Shown in pieces: positions 18,002-26,809 of a DNA stretch of 64,000 bases. The DNA is from an uncultured Muribaculaceae bacterium (GTDB taxonomy: Bacteria > Bacteroidota > Bacteroidia > Bacteroidales > Muribaculaceae): positions 1 to 64,000 of the forward strand of contig CAJTTA010000007.1 in assembly GCA_910579305.1 (NCBI GenBank), written 5' to 3'. The position numbers and the translations under genes were made by a program. Each line of letters opens with the position of its first letter. Position 1 is the first letter of the stretch. The notes under the pieces are model-generated. The model made no database searches, was not told the origin of the DNA, and worked only from the letters and a program-made list of their open reading frames with translations.

Positions 18002-19012
18002 TCATGCGCTGAATAGGAATCGCATAGGTCTATAGGGGAGCACAAGGTAACGTCGAAACAGCAATGGGCCTGCTACTCCTGTAATAATCACTACGATAGC
18101 AGATACTGTAAATGTTATTATTGAATAAGAGTACAACAATAGTGTATGATTTACTGCTGTTTTGGCAAACCCCATAAATGTGGTGTGAAGTAGGTATATA
18201 AGATAGGATGCGGCAGAAATATATATGAGGATTTTATGGATATTATGACAATATAGTTCAATGTATGTACAGACAGTGAGTGAGAACCATATTCCTATCC
18301 AAGGTGCAATATAGGAGGCCCCGGAAATTTCACAGAGCAATAATGTCTGGGTGCCGATAAATATTATTGTTATTGCCCACAACGGTACTTGTGATATGTA
18401 AGTCCAGATTCTATTATAATCATATATCATTACGCCTGTCATGAACCATATTGCCATTTTTATGGTAGTTGAGATACAAAATATGTTGATGTCAAAGTTG
18501 ATGGACAGATTCATAAATATGCAGAGTAAAAAGAAAATAAGTCTTTGTCTCTTTTTTGATAATAAGTGAATTATGCAGAACATCCACCATATTGTCCAAA
18601 TGAACCACAGGAAAGCTCCCGCAACTGGGAGATAGAACATCTGCAGGTAGGCCATAGGGGTAACAGGAGCCTCCACTCCAGCGTTGCTTGGGACAGCAAG
18701 TTTGATTGTGATAATAATAACGGAGACTGTTAAATAGGGAACGAGCAACCGATATGCCTTTTTCTTAAGAAATTGCAAATACTGTTGTTTTGTGTTTTGT
18801 GTCGCCATGTATAGAAAGCCGCTAATGGCCAAAAAAAGCGGCATGTGGAATGAGTATATAGCGTCGTGGATGATGGCATACCATTTGGGTACTAATGGGG
18901 GCCAATAATGGCCGATGACAACTAAAATTATCGCTATAGCCCTGGCATAGTCAAGGCTATAATACCTATTAGCTTGCGGATTGCAGAGAGAAGGTAGAGT
19001 GCTATTTTTCAT
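18002..19012 (-). CDS. Membrane acyltransferase, end of the polysaccharide cluster
   Basis: A 336-residue polytopic protein with the classical acyltransferase-3 signature: YSLDYARAIAIILVVIGHYW (Arg and His of the catalytic pair), then YSFHMPLFLAISGFLYM in the second helix. About ten transmembrane helices follow. The gene is A/T-rich compared with its neighbours, which is common for surface-polysaccharide genes that move between strains. It lies 10 bp downstream of the GT2 gene and is the last gene of the minus-strand wza-wzz-wzy-GT2 series, so O-acylation of the exported polymer or its lipid-linked repeat unit is the likely job. Confidence 0.9.
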   Translation of the reverse strand: MKNSTLPSLCNPQANRYYSLDYARAIAIILVVIGHYWPPLVPKWYAIIHDAIYSFHMPLFLAISGFLYMATQNTKQQYLQFLKKKAYRLLVPYLTVSVIIITIKLAVPSNAGVEAPVTPMAYLQMFYLPVAGAFLWFIWTIWWMFCIIHLLSKKRQRLIFFLLCIFMNLSINFDINIFCISTTIKMAIWFMTGVMIYDYNRIWTYISQVPLWAITIIFIGTQTLLLCEISGASYIAPWIGIWFSLTVCTYIELYCHNIHKILIYISAASYLIYLLHTTFMGFAKTAVNHTLLLYSYSIITFTVSAIVVIITGVAGPLLFRRYLVLPYRPMRFLFSA

Positions 19013-19022
19013 AAAGTTTGTT

Positions 19023-20078
19023 TTATAAGACTTTATTTGCTATTTCTTTACTTATAGTGAGTATATGCAGGGTATGCATCCTTTCAGCCTCGATTAGTGA
19101 CAGATATATCCTGTGAGCTTTTGAAAGAGTGTCACGGGGGTATTCTTTTACTATTTCGCGCATGTATGGAAGTCGGCACTGTCGGCGGCACCATGCTATT
19201 TTATCTTTATAAGATTCTTTGCCGATCAGCCTGAATTTTAAGAATCCTCGGGCCAGTTCCATGAAATAGCACATTGCGGCCCATCGTGCATCTTGATCGG
19301 AATATCCGTCTGTTGCAATCCTGCGTTCGAGAGATAGGGCAAAAGAGCTCAATTTTTCGATGCAGTCATCGTGTACCGACCTGGAGATTGAGCCTGGAGA
19401 CAGGCGGTAATGCACGAAAGTGTCAAGAGTGCGTCCGAGTCTGTGTGCGGCGCGAGCGGCTTGATAATTGAAAATGAAGTCCTCGGATCCATATTCACGT
19501 TCACTTACGAAGCGTAATCCTGCCTTCTCAATCATGCTGCGGCGATATATGGCTCCCCACACGCCTCCGTCAAAGTGAAGCATGCGGTCACTCTCACCGC
19601 GTGGCTGACCGATGTAGCAGAGGGCGATGCGGTCTAAGTCACTTCGTGTGTCGTAGATTTGCAGGGGAGTGTCATAGGTTTCTCCCCGGGGCGGCTTCCC
19701 GGTTGTGAAGATGCAGCGGGAGGCGCGCACAATGTCAAGGTCATTCCGGTCGGCCTGCCGCAGCATGCACTCGAGGGCGGAAGGATGGAGGATGTCGTCG
19801 GCATCAAGGAACGCTATATATCGGCCCGAGGCCAGCTCAAGTCCCGCATTGCGGGAAAGACCGGCACCTGAGTTGGGTTTATGGATGGTTTTCACTTTAT
19901 CCGGGTGGCGTGCCGCTATGGTGTCACACATCGCGCCGCTGCCGTCGGATGAACCGTCGTCCACCAAAATAATCTCAATATCCTGAAGAGTCTGCGACAG
20001 CAGCGAGCCGACACATTCTTCGAGGTATGGCAGAGCGTTGTATACGGGGACGATTACACTTGACGCATATTCAGTCAT
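19023..20078 (-). CDS. Family 2 glycosyltransferase
   Basis: A 351-residue GT-A-fold glycosyltransferase. The N-terminus has SVIVPVYNALPYLEECVGSL, the nucleotide-binding EIILVDDGSSDGSGAMCD (about 36-52), GAGLSRNAGLELASG, and the metal-binding YIAFLDADD (about 88-96). The acceptor region contains SEDFIFNYQAA, with an ED pair that could be the catalytic base. No transmembrane helix is seen. It would transfer a sugar to a lipid-linked precursor on the cytoplasmic face. It overlaps the upstream Wzy-like gene by 8 bp and the downstream acyltransferase follows closely. Sugar specificity cannot be read. Confidence 0.93.
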   Translation of the reverse strand: MTEYASSVIVPVYNALPYLEECVGSLLSQTLQDIEIILVDDGSSDGSGAMCDTIAARHPDKVKTIHKPNSGAGLSRNAGLELASGRYIAFLDADDILHPSALECMLRQADRNDLDIVRASRCIFTTGKPPRGETYDTPLQIYDTRSDLDRIALCYIGQPRGESDRMLHFDGGVWGAIYRRSMIEKAGLRFVSEREYGSEDFIFNYQAARAAHRLGRTLDTFVHYRLSPGSISRSVHDDCIEKLSSFALSLERRIATDGYSDQDARWAAMCYFMELARGFLKFRLIGKESYKDKIAWCRRQCRLPYMREIVKEYPRDTLSKAHRIYLSLIEAERMHTLHILTISKEIANKVL

Positions 20079-21414
20079 GTCGGGAGAATATGATTTTTTT
20101 CGATCCCAAAAGCGGTATGTGGCGATAGGGTGGCAAGCCGCTCCAGCGGGAACATACGAACACCATGAACATGAATTGCATGTAGAATGGTGGAATGAAG
20201 AACGGTGGAATGTAGATACTGAAGATGGCGGTAGTGATTCCGAACATCCAGCTCATGTTAAGGTTGCGGCTTTTCTTGTGCTTTCCCCATAGCCTGAATG
20301 CTGTGACCCAGAAGATTATATATAGAATTCCTCCGGGTATTCCCATTTCAAGCAGCGCCAAGTGCCATTGCATGATAGTGCCTTGGAGCAGCCAGAAATA
20401 GCGTTTTGCAAATTCTGTCTGTTCCATGCCGTTGCCACCTTTGATTTGCCCGAGACCGAATCCTGTAAGCCAGCTGCCGGGGTATTGGTCGTATATTTTG
20501 GGCAGCAGGTAGAATTTAAGTCCTCGGGCGTAGTCAGATTCGTTCACTTCCACCACGTCGTTTTCCACTGCGTATTCCACTACGTCGAGCAGGATGTCGT
20601 TGCCCATCAGGTAATCCGCCAGTTCATATGACTCTGTCTGGTTCTGATCACCTACCATAGTTTTGTATAACATGGCCGCGCCAATGAGTATGAGGGCAAT
20701 TACCGGCAGTACTATTGTCAATCGCTTGATGAACTTGCGATCTATGGGCACGAGCAGCAGGAAATACAATGTGATGTATATGAACGATACTTTGGTCTCG
20801 TTGAGCCATGTCGGTATAAGCAGCATTATGAGCACCCAGTTGTTGCGCAGATTCTCGATGTAATTCAGATCGCGGTTCCACCGGCGCATCATCAGGTAAA
20901 AGGAACTCAGGTAGATTATAGTGGATGCAACGCCGGAGGCCATCCATCCGATGGATCCTGACACATTGTCGTATGCGCCGTATCTCACGCACTGGATCAC
21001 CATGCATGGAAACTGTATCACGAGATATAGATATATCAGGCGATCCATCTTGGCCACAAAGTATCTGCGGCGTCCTTCATTCTCCCAGAAATACCTGAGG
21101 ATGGGCAACATGAATATGAATCCGAAGTAAAGCCGGACTCCATTGAGCCACATCAATACCGATATGTGATTGAATATGACTGTGTCGAGGAAGCTCAGTG
21201 TAAATAAAGTGAGAATAATTACTTTGTCTACCCGGGCCTTGAGTGTCCATAGCCCGAGGATGGCAACGGCGACTTCACCGAGAGTCCAAAGTTTTGCCAC
21301 TTCCGGGCCATGATATTCTCGTGTGACCTCCTGCAGGATGAACGGCACGGTGGCGCATATCCAGAAGGAAAACAGAAAAATACCGGTAATTAACTTATGC
21401 TTCTCTATACGCAT
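20071..21414 (-). CDS. Wzy-like O-antigen/capsule polymerase
   Basis: A 447-residue polytopic membrane protein with about ten helices and a large polar loop between about residues 255 and 345 (GDQNQTESYELADYLMG through TGFGLGQIKGGNGMEQ). This is the topology expected of Wzy polymerases or O-antigen ligases. Sequence conservation in these families is poor, so the call rests on topology and location: it sits directly between the chain-length regulator (21418) and a GT2 enzyme (overlap 8 bp). It would polymerise undecaprenyl-linked repeat units on the periplasmic face. A ligase cannot be excluded. Confidence 0.75.
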   Translation of the reverse strand: MRIEKHKLITGIFLFSFWICATVPFILQEVTREYHGPEVAKLWTLGEVAVAILGLWTLKARVDKVIILTLFTLSFLDTVIFNHISVLMWLNGVRLYFGFIFMLPILRYFWENEGRRRYFVAKMDRLIYLYLVIQFPCMVIQCVRYGAYDNVSGSIGWMASGVASTIIYLSSFYLMMRRWNRDLNYIENLRNNWVLIMLLIPTWLNETKVSFIYITLYFLLLVPIDRKFIKRLTIVLPVIALILIGAAMLYKTMVGDQNQTESYELADYLMGNDILLDVVEYAVENDVVEVNESDYARGLKFYLLPKIYDQYPGSWLTGFGLGQIKGGNGMEQTEFAKRYFWLLQGTIMQWHLALLEMGIPGGILYIIFWVTAFRLWGKHKKSRNLNMSWMFGITTAIFSIYIPPFFIPPFYMQFMFMVFVCSRWSGLPPYRHIPLLGSKKIIFSRHD

Positions 21415-21417
21415 GTG

Positions 21418-23052
21418 TCAGGCGATAGTGGAGGCTTTGGCTTTGTTTGACGTTGCAAAGGCTCGTGTCTGGATCAGAGCGGCGGGCACTATGAGTCCCA
21501 TCAGGAAAGCTACGGCGAGAATCAGCATCTTTTTTGGCGCCACGGGCTTTGATTCAGGGTAGGCAGGGTCTATGATTTTGCCTACGGGCTCTTGCTGCGA
21601 CAGAGAGATCTGGGTTTCCTCACGCTTCTGCAGCAGATATGCGTAGATCTGATTCTTTACTACTCTGTCGCGTTCGAATGATAGCAGCCGGTGCTCCATG
21701 GCCGGCATGCCTCCTATGCGGGAGTCACGCTGTCTCTGCTCTTTCTCCAGCTGCTCGAGAGCGAGTTTCTGGTTGGTCTGTTCGCGGCGAAGAGAATTTA
21801 TGATCGTCTCGCGCAGGGCATCGATGCGCTGATTCAGCACATCGAGCGAGCGCGCTCCGGGCTTTGCCGTCATCTCAAGCTCAATGCGCTGATTTATCAG
21901 GTCGTTGTAGTTGGTCATGAATCGGCCGTAGGATTCCGACATGGAGAGATCTGCGGCTGTGAAGGGGATCTGCTCATTGCGCGTGCGCGGATTTGTGAGC
22001 ATGTCGAGAAAAAGGTCGTAAGTGGCCAGGCGCGTCTTGGCCTGGGCGTATTGCTCGTCGATCGAACCCATGCGGGTGAATATGTAGCTGGCTTCGGCCT
22101 CGGCGTCTACAATTCTGTTCTCGCGCTTGAACTGCTCTACCTTTGTGTCCTGTTCATCAATCTCATTGTATAGAGACAAAAGTCGGTCGTTGAGGAAGTC
22201 GAGAGTCGCTTTGTTGTGGTCGTATCTGTCTCGGGCCCTGCGGTCGTTGTATAAACGCATTATGGTGTTGATCACATCTTCGCCACGCTTGATGCAGACA
22301 TCTTCAAGGTCAATCTGGATGGCATCGGCTTTTTTCGACAGGTAGGTCACTGCAAGTCGCTCGCGCAGACCTTCGACTGCCGAGGGGGTGGAAGCAGCCA
22401 GGGCATAGAGGTCAAGTGCTTCCTGAGGATTATAGCTGTCGGTGAGAGTGAGAGTGAAAGAACCGTAGGGGGTCTTTGCCGTATAGGGGAATCGGGTAAA
22501 AGTCTTTTCATACAGCTTGTTGCCGTCCTGGTCTACGCGGATGGTGAAATCCTTTTCGCCCTTCTCCCGCCGGATATGGAATTTTGTGGCCACACTTATC
22601 GTGTCGAGAATGGACTGAGGAATGTTGATTGCGATAGGAGTGTTGGGATACAGCCATATCTTTTTGCGTAAGATGCCGTCCACGCTCCAATAGTTGTATT
22701 GCAGGTGCAGGGTGTTGACCACGTCGCTGAGATTGGTCTGGCTGGTCATTTTCATCATCTCGTTTTCGGGATTGGATGATGAGCCGCCGCCACCTATTAT
22801 ACCTCCGAGCATGGCTGTGATGGAGCCTGATTTATTGACTCCGCCATCTTCTTCCTGATTTACCATCATGAGGCCTTTGACAAGGTATACAGGATTTTTC
22901 TTCTTTACATATATGAATGCCAGACCGCAGCATAATATGAGTGAAATGACAAACCACCACCAGTGGTGCAGGTAATTGCGGAATATTTTCCCAAAGTCTA
23001 TGACGTTGCTGATTTCGGAGACGGACTTGTCAGATGTATTTTCTTGGGCCAT
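21418..23052 (-). CDS. Wzz-like polysaccharide chain-length determinant
   Basis: A 544-residue polysaccharide co-polymerase. It has an N-terminal transmembrane helix (about 32-50, WWWFVISLILCCGLAFIYV), a long periplasmic part with coiled coil (about 270-460, including RLLSLYNEIDEQDTKVEQFK and the GNVR-type LNQRIDALRETIINSLRR), and a C-terminal transmembrane helix (MLILAVAFLMGLIVPAAL) preceded by a Pro-rich DPAYPESKPVAPKK. No tyrosine-kinase domain is fused, unlike Wzc. It controls polymer length and couples the polymerase to the outer-membrane channel. It follows the Wza-like lipoprotein by 55 bp and precedes the polymerase gene by 3 bp. Confidence 0.92.
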   Translation of the reverse strand: MAQENTSDKSVSEISNVIDFGKIFRNYLHHWWWFVISLILCCGLAFIYVKKKNPVYLVKGLMMVNQEEDGGVNKSGSITAMLGGIIGGGGSSSNPENEMMKMTSQTNLSDVVNTLHLQYNYWSVDGILRKKIWLYPNTPIAINIPQSILDTISVATKFHIRREKGEKDFTIRVDQDGNKLYEKTFTRFPYTAKTPYGSFTLTLTDSYNPQEALDLYALAASTPSAVEGLRERLAVTYLSKKADAIQIDLEDVCIKRGEDVINTIMRLYNDRRARDRYDHNKATLDFLNDRLLSLYNEIDEQDTKVEQFKRENRIVDAEAEASYIFTRMGSIDEQYAQAKTRLATYDLFLDMLTNPRTRNEQIPFTAADLSMSESYGRFMTNYNDLINQRIELEMTAKPGARSLDVLNQRIDALRETIINSLRREQTNQKLALEQLEKEQRQRDSRIGGMPAMEHRLLSFERDRVVKNQIYAYLLQKREETQISLSQQEPVGKIIDPAYPESKPVAPKKMLILAVAFLMGLIVPAALIQTRAFATSNKAKASTIA

Positions 23053-23107
23053 GGGGTGATTTTTGGATTGAATGGATGTGGAGTGTGTTGAGATGAGAAT
23101 GTATTGA

Positions 23108-23914
23108 TTATTTTACAGCCAGGGCTATGATGAGGGATGCCACTACTGAGCAGCCGGATACTATTGTGGAGATGACCTGTATCTTGTAAGAGTCATTGAC
23201 GCTGTATTCCGACTGATACTTGCGTGTGTCAGTGGGCTCTACATATATCACGTCATTTTGCCGAAGATAGAAGTATGGACTTGTGAGCAGGTTGGCGTCG
23301 GATAGATCTATGGAGTGATAGGCTATTTCTCCGTTCTCTTCCCGTATGAGCGTGACATTGTCGCGCCGGCCGAATATGGTGAGGTCGCCAGCTTCGGCTA
23401 TGGCATCGAGGATTGAAAAGCGTTCGTCGGGCACTTGTATGGCCTGAGGCTTGTTCACTTCGCCTATTATGTTTACCTTGAAATTCTCAAGCTGCACCCG
23501 CACCAGCGGAGCTTCGGCGAATTCAGACACTCTCCGGGTGACTTCCTCCGCTATCTGACCCGTGGTGAGGCCGGCCACATGCAGCTTGCCGAGGCGAGGC
23601 ATGTTGATGTCGCCATTGCTGTCCACGAGATAAGACTGGTCGGTTATGGCAGTCTTGGCCTGGCTGTCCTTAGTCGGCTTCGTGTCGGATGAAGTGGGGG
23701 GGAGGTTGAACACGTTGGTCACCTCAGGCATGTCTGAGCTGACTTTGATGGAGATACGGTCACCCGGTTCAATTTTTATTTTCCAGTCGGCTGTCTTGAG
23801 GATCTGTTCGGTGGTAGGAGTGTTTTTACGGAAGTAAACAAGATTGTCTTTATTTGTTTTGCAGCTGCACAGCAGCAGAGTCATAAGAGGGATCAGGTAG
23901 AGTAATTTCTTCAT
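23108..23914 (-). CDS. Wza-like polysaccharide export lipoprotein
   Basis: 268 residues from the ATG at 23914, which gives a clean type II signal (MKKLLYLIPLMTLLLCSC, lipobox LCSC); an upstream in-frame ATG at 23950 would bury it. Two regions match the Poly_export/SLBB family: the DWKIKIEPGDRISIKVSS segment after the signal, and an SLBB-type repeat with VNIIGEVNKPQAIQVPDERFSILDAIAEAG. A hydrophobic C-terminal helix (VISTIVSGCSVVASLIIALAV) could be the outer-membrane segment. It forms the export pore for the polymer made by the downstream genes and is the first gene of that operon. Confidence 0.93.
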   Translation of the reverse strand: MKKLLYLIPLMTLLLCSCKTNKDNLVYFRKNTPTTEQILKTADWKIKIEPGDRISIKVSSDMPEVTNVFNLPPTSSDTKPTKDSQAKTAITDQSYLVDSNGDINMPRLGKLHVAGLTTGQIAEEVTRRVSEFAEAPLVRVQLENFKVNIIGEVNKPQAIQVPDERFSILDAIAEAGDLTIFGRRDNVTLIREENGEIAYHSIDLSDANLLTSPYFYLRQNDVIYVEPTDTRKYQSEYSVNDSYKIQVISTIVSGCSVVASLIIALAVK

Positions 23915-24061
23915 GTTGGGATGAGACATAATTAAAGGGGTGGCCGCCATGTGGAGGAAGTCCCCTGTTTTTGATTTATTAACGCATGTGTCTGAGTATT
24001 ATTGTGAGTATTATTGCTTGTCATAAAAAAATATTTGTTGTGGCATTTACAAATTTTTCAT

Positions 24062-24069
24062 TAATTTTG
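24062..24069 (+). promoter_or_regulatory. -7 box upstream of pdxA
   Basis: TAATTTTG matches TAnnTTTG exactly. GTTG at 24037-24040 lies 21 bp upstream as a weak -33 element. The leader is about 15 nt. The 138-bp gap to the divergent wza-like gene is A/T-rich. I see no equally clear minus-strand promoter in it. Confidence 0.6.
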
Positions 24070-24088
24070 CATCTCTAATATATAAGCT

Positions 24089-25204
24089 ATGGCTAAGGAA
24101 CATAAATTGCCGCGAGTGGGCATAACCCACGGCGACATCAACGGCATAGGCTATGAAGTGATAATGAAGGCTCTTGCGCCGGAGGGTATCACTGAGCTCT
24201 TTACTCCCGTGATATTCGGCTCTCCATCGGTTGCGGGGTATTATCGCAAGACATTGTCTCTTGATAATTTCAAAGCTGTTGCGATAGCATCGGCCGAGCA
24301 GGCCGAGCCTGGACGCATCAATCTTGTGGATATAGGCGCTTCCGATCTCACGGTGGAACCGGGAGTGGCCACGGCAGAAGGGGGAGCTGCCGCCCGTGCC
24401 GCTCTTGACTGCGCGATAGAGGCCTTGAAAAACAGACAGATAGATGTGTTAGTGACAGCTCCGATCAATAAAGAGGCCATGAAAATGGCCGGATTCCCTT
24501 TCCCGGGGCACACGGAATATCTGCAGCAGGAACTCGGAGACGGGGCTTCGGCGCTTATGCTCCTCTGCAAGGAGGGAGGGCCGCGCGTGGCGCTTGTCAC
24601 GACTCATCTGCCTGTGAGCGAGGTGAGCGAGGCTATTACGACAGAGGCCATAGAGGAGAAGCTTCGCACCCTGCATCACACTATGCGTAAGGATTTTGCC
24701 CTGGAGCGTCCCAAGATAGCAGTGCTCTCTCTCAATCCCCATGCCGGTGACGGAGGAGCCATAGGAGAGGAGGAGGACGCTATAATCTCTCCGGCCATCA
24801 AGCAGGCTTATTCGCGCAAGATAATGGCCTTTGGCCCCTATGCTGCCGACGGCTTCTTCGGCTCCGGGCAATATAAAAAATTTGACGCCATCCTTGCCAT
24901 GTATCATGATCAGGGTCTGGCACCCTTCAAGCTGCTGGCTATGGATGAAGGGGTCAACTTCACTGCCGGGCTTCCCTACGTGCGTACGAGCCCCGATCAT
25001 GGCACAGGCTATGATATCGTGGGTCAAGGCATAGCCGATGCGGCTTCGATGCGTGCGGCGATTTTTGAGGCGATCGATATCCATCGCCGTCGCTGGCGCT
25101 ATATCCGCTCGAGAAGCAATCCGCTGAAGAAGCAATATGTAGACCGCAGCGGCGACAAGGTGACCATCGATCTCTCGGCCTCGGAAGATGTTATTTTAAA
25201 TTGA
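24089..25204 (+). CDS. pdxA: 4-hydroxythreonine-4-phosphate dehydrogenase
   Basis: A 371-residue PdxA-family protein. PdxA oxidises 4-phosphohydroxy-L-threonine with NAD in pyridoxal phosphate synthesis. Motifs: VGITHGDINGIGYEV (the Bacteroidetes form of the GDPxGIGPE motif), TAPINKEAM, PFPGHTEYL with a metal-binding His, LSLNPHAGDGG, MYHDQGLAPFKLLA and TSPDHGTGYDI. Length is slightly above the usual 330-360. It is the first gene of an operon whose other members look like a lipid head-group pathway. The gap to the next gene is about 8 bp. A role of a paralogue in another polyol-phosphate oxidation is possible, but the motif set is complete for PdxA. Confidence 0.93.
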   Translation: MAKEHKLPRVGITHGDINGIGYEVIMKALAPEGITELFTPVIFGSPSVAGYYRKTLSLDNFKAVAIASAEQAEPGRINLVDIGASDLTVEPGVATAEGGAAARAALDCAIEALKNRQIDVLVTAPINKEAMKMAGFPFPGHTEYLQQELGDGASALMLLCKEGGPRVALVTTHLPVSEVSEAITTEAIEEKLRTLHHTMRKDFALERPKIAVLSLNPHAGDGGAIGEEEDAIISPAIKQAYSRKIMAFGPYAADGFFGSGQYKKFDAILAMYHDQGLAPFKLLAMDEGVNFTAGLPYVRTSPDHGTGYDIVGQGIADAASMRAAIFEAIDIHRRRWRYIRSRSNPLKKQYVDRSGDKVTIDLSASEDVILN

Positions 25205-25212
25205 TTGACACA

Positions 25213-25932
25213 ATGCATTACGGAATAATAGCCGCCGGCGAAGGCTCGCGTCTGGTGCAGGAGGGCGTGGCTCTGCCCAAGCCGCTTGTCTCGATTCAGG
25301 GCAAGCCCATGATAAAGCGCCTGATAGATATTTTCCTTCAGGGAGATGCTGAAAGTATAAGCGTCATTGTCAATGAACAGATGACGCAGGTGCAAGAATA
25401 TCTCAAGAATCTGGCTCCATCGTTGCCGGTTCCGCTCAGGATTGTTGTGAAGTCCACCCCCAGCTCCATGCATTCATTCTTCGAATTAAGCTCGCTTATG
25501 AAGAGGAGCGGTGGCAAATTTGTGCTGACAACGGTCGACACCATTTTCCGCCCGGAGGAATTTATCCCATATGTCAAGGCGTTTGGCGCGGCAGCAGATG
25601 ATGTGCAGGGCATGATGCCCATGACTCCGTTCATTGACGATGAGAAGCCTCTGTATATAGAGGTAGATGGAGAGCGCCGCATCACTGCTTTCCTGGATGC
25701 TCCGCTGCCTTCCACGCGATATGTGAGTGGTGGAATATATGGTCTCACTCCTCCGGCTTTTGATGTCCTGCAGAGCTGCATGTCGCGCGGAGTGAGCCGC
25801 ATGCGCAACTTTCAGCGAGCACTTGTAGAGGCCGGCCTGCTGCTGCGGGGGTATGAATTCCAGAAGATAGTGGATGTGGATCATGCCGGCGATATAGCCA
25901 CCGCAGAGGCTTTTCTTAATGAAAAATCTTAA
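25213..25932 (+). CDS. Sugar/polyol-phosphate nucleotidyltransferase
   Basis: 239 residues from ATG 25213; an in-frame TTG at 25201 would add four residues and overlap pdxA. The fold is that of NDP-sugar pyrophosphorylases and MobA: MHYGIIAAGEGSRLV carries the G-x-G-S-R nucleotide loop, PKPLVSIQGKPMIKRLIDIF has the conserved Lys, and FVLTTVDTIFRPEEF supplies the metal-binding Asp. It would activate a sugar- or polyol-phosphate with CTP or another NTP. Its neighbours downstream are an ATP-grasp protein, a CDP-alcohol phosphatidyltransferase and a HAD hydrolase. This suggests a CDP-activated head group, but the substrate is not readable from sequence. Confidence 0.85.
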   Translation: MHYGIIAAGEGSRLVQEGVALPKPLVSIQGKPMIKRLIDIFLQGDAESISVIVNEQMTQVQEYLKNLAPSLPVPLRIVVKSTPSSMHSFFELSSLMKRSGGKFVLTTVDTIFRPEEFIPYVKAFGAAADDVQGMMPMTPFIDDEKPLYIEVDGERRITAFLDAPLPSTRYVSGGIYGLTPPAFDVLQSCMSRGVSRMRNFQRALVEAGLLLRGYEFQKIVDVDHAGDIATAEAFLNEKS

Positions 25933-25936
25933 AAGT

Positions 25937-26809
25937 ATGAGCGAAATAAAGATTGCCGGCATTATGCGTGCCGGTGCATACTCTCCCAATCATATAGGAA
26001 ATGACGCCGCCATCTTCAATGCTACGGCCGAAGAGCTTCGCAAGCGAGGCTTCACTGTCAATATTTACAGTGAGGAGCAGTTCCGCAGTGGGCTTATGGG
26101 CGAGGACGTGATAGTGAATATGTGCCGGGAGGCATCATCCATAGGAATGCTTCAGAGGCTTGAAGATGAGGGTAAACTTGTGATTAACTCCGGCTACGGC
26201 ATAGAGAACTGCACTCGTGAGCGCATGACCCGCCTCCTTCTCGGGCATGATATCCCTTATCCCAAGAGCCTTATAGTCAACACTAATGAGGCAGTGATAC
26301 CTGAACTTATGCGTGCAGGCTTCACTTCATGCTGGATAAAGCGCGGAGACTTTCATGCCATGCATAAGGAGGATGTGAGCTATTGCCGTCATCCGGAAGA
26401 GGCGCAGGAGGTGCTTCAGGAATACTTCTATCGCGGCATAAAGCGCGCGGTGATAAACACCCATCTCATAGGAGATCTTATCAAGTTTTACGGCATAGCG
26501 GGAAGCCCGTTTTTCTATTGGTTCTACCCCTTTGACGCCGGCCACTCGAAATATGGCTATGAAGAGGTGAACGGCAAGAGTCGCGGCATCAGTTTTTCCG
26601 AAGATTCCCTCCGCAAGATATGCGACAGGGCGTCGGCTGTGACCGACGTTAAAGTGTATGGAGGCGACGCCATAGTGGCGGATGACGGCTCTATAAGCAT
26701 TATCGACTGGAACGACTGGCCCTCTTTTGCCCCTTGCCGCAAGGAGGCAGCCCCGCATATAGCCAAGTGTATAATCAATGCTATAAAGGCCCATGACGCA
26801 AAACACTAA
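25937..26809 (+). CDS. ATP-grasp family protein
   Basis: 290 residues from ATG 25937, four bases after the previous stop; an ATG at 25919 would add six residues and overlap. The layout fits an ATP-grasp ligase/kinase. There is an N-terminal substrate-type domain (IKIAGIMRAGAYSPNHIGND), then the ATP-grasp core with NSGYGIENCTRERMTRLL, IPYPKSLIV and CWIKRGDFHAM (ATP-binding Lys). It ends in VYGGDAIVADDGSISIIDWN followed by DWPSF, the metal-binding D-x-N-x-P-S pattern. The 3' end overlaps the next gene by 17 bp. A ligase or a polyol kinase making the phosphate for the nucleotidyltransferase are both possible. The exact reaction is unknown. Confidence 0.8.
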   Translation: MSEIKIAGIMRAGAYSPNHIGNDAAIFNATAEELRKRGFTVNIYSEEQFRSGLMGEDVIVNMCREASSIGMLQRLEDEGKLVINSGYGIENCTRERMTRLLLGHDIPYPKSLIVNTNEAVIPELMRAGFTSCWIKRGDFHAMHKEDVSYCRHPEEAQEVLQEYFYRGIKRAVINTHLIGDLIKFYGIAGSPFFYWFYPFDAGHSKYGYEEVNGKSRGISFSEDSLRKICDRASAVTDVKVYGGDAIVADDGSISIIDWNDWPSFAPCRKEAAPHIAKCIINAIKAHDAKH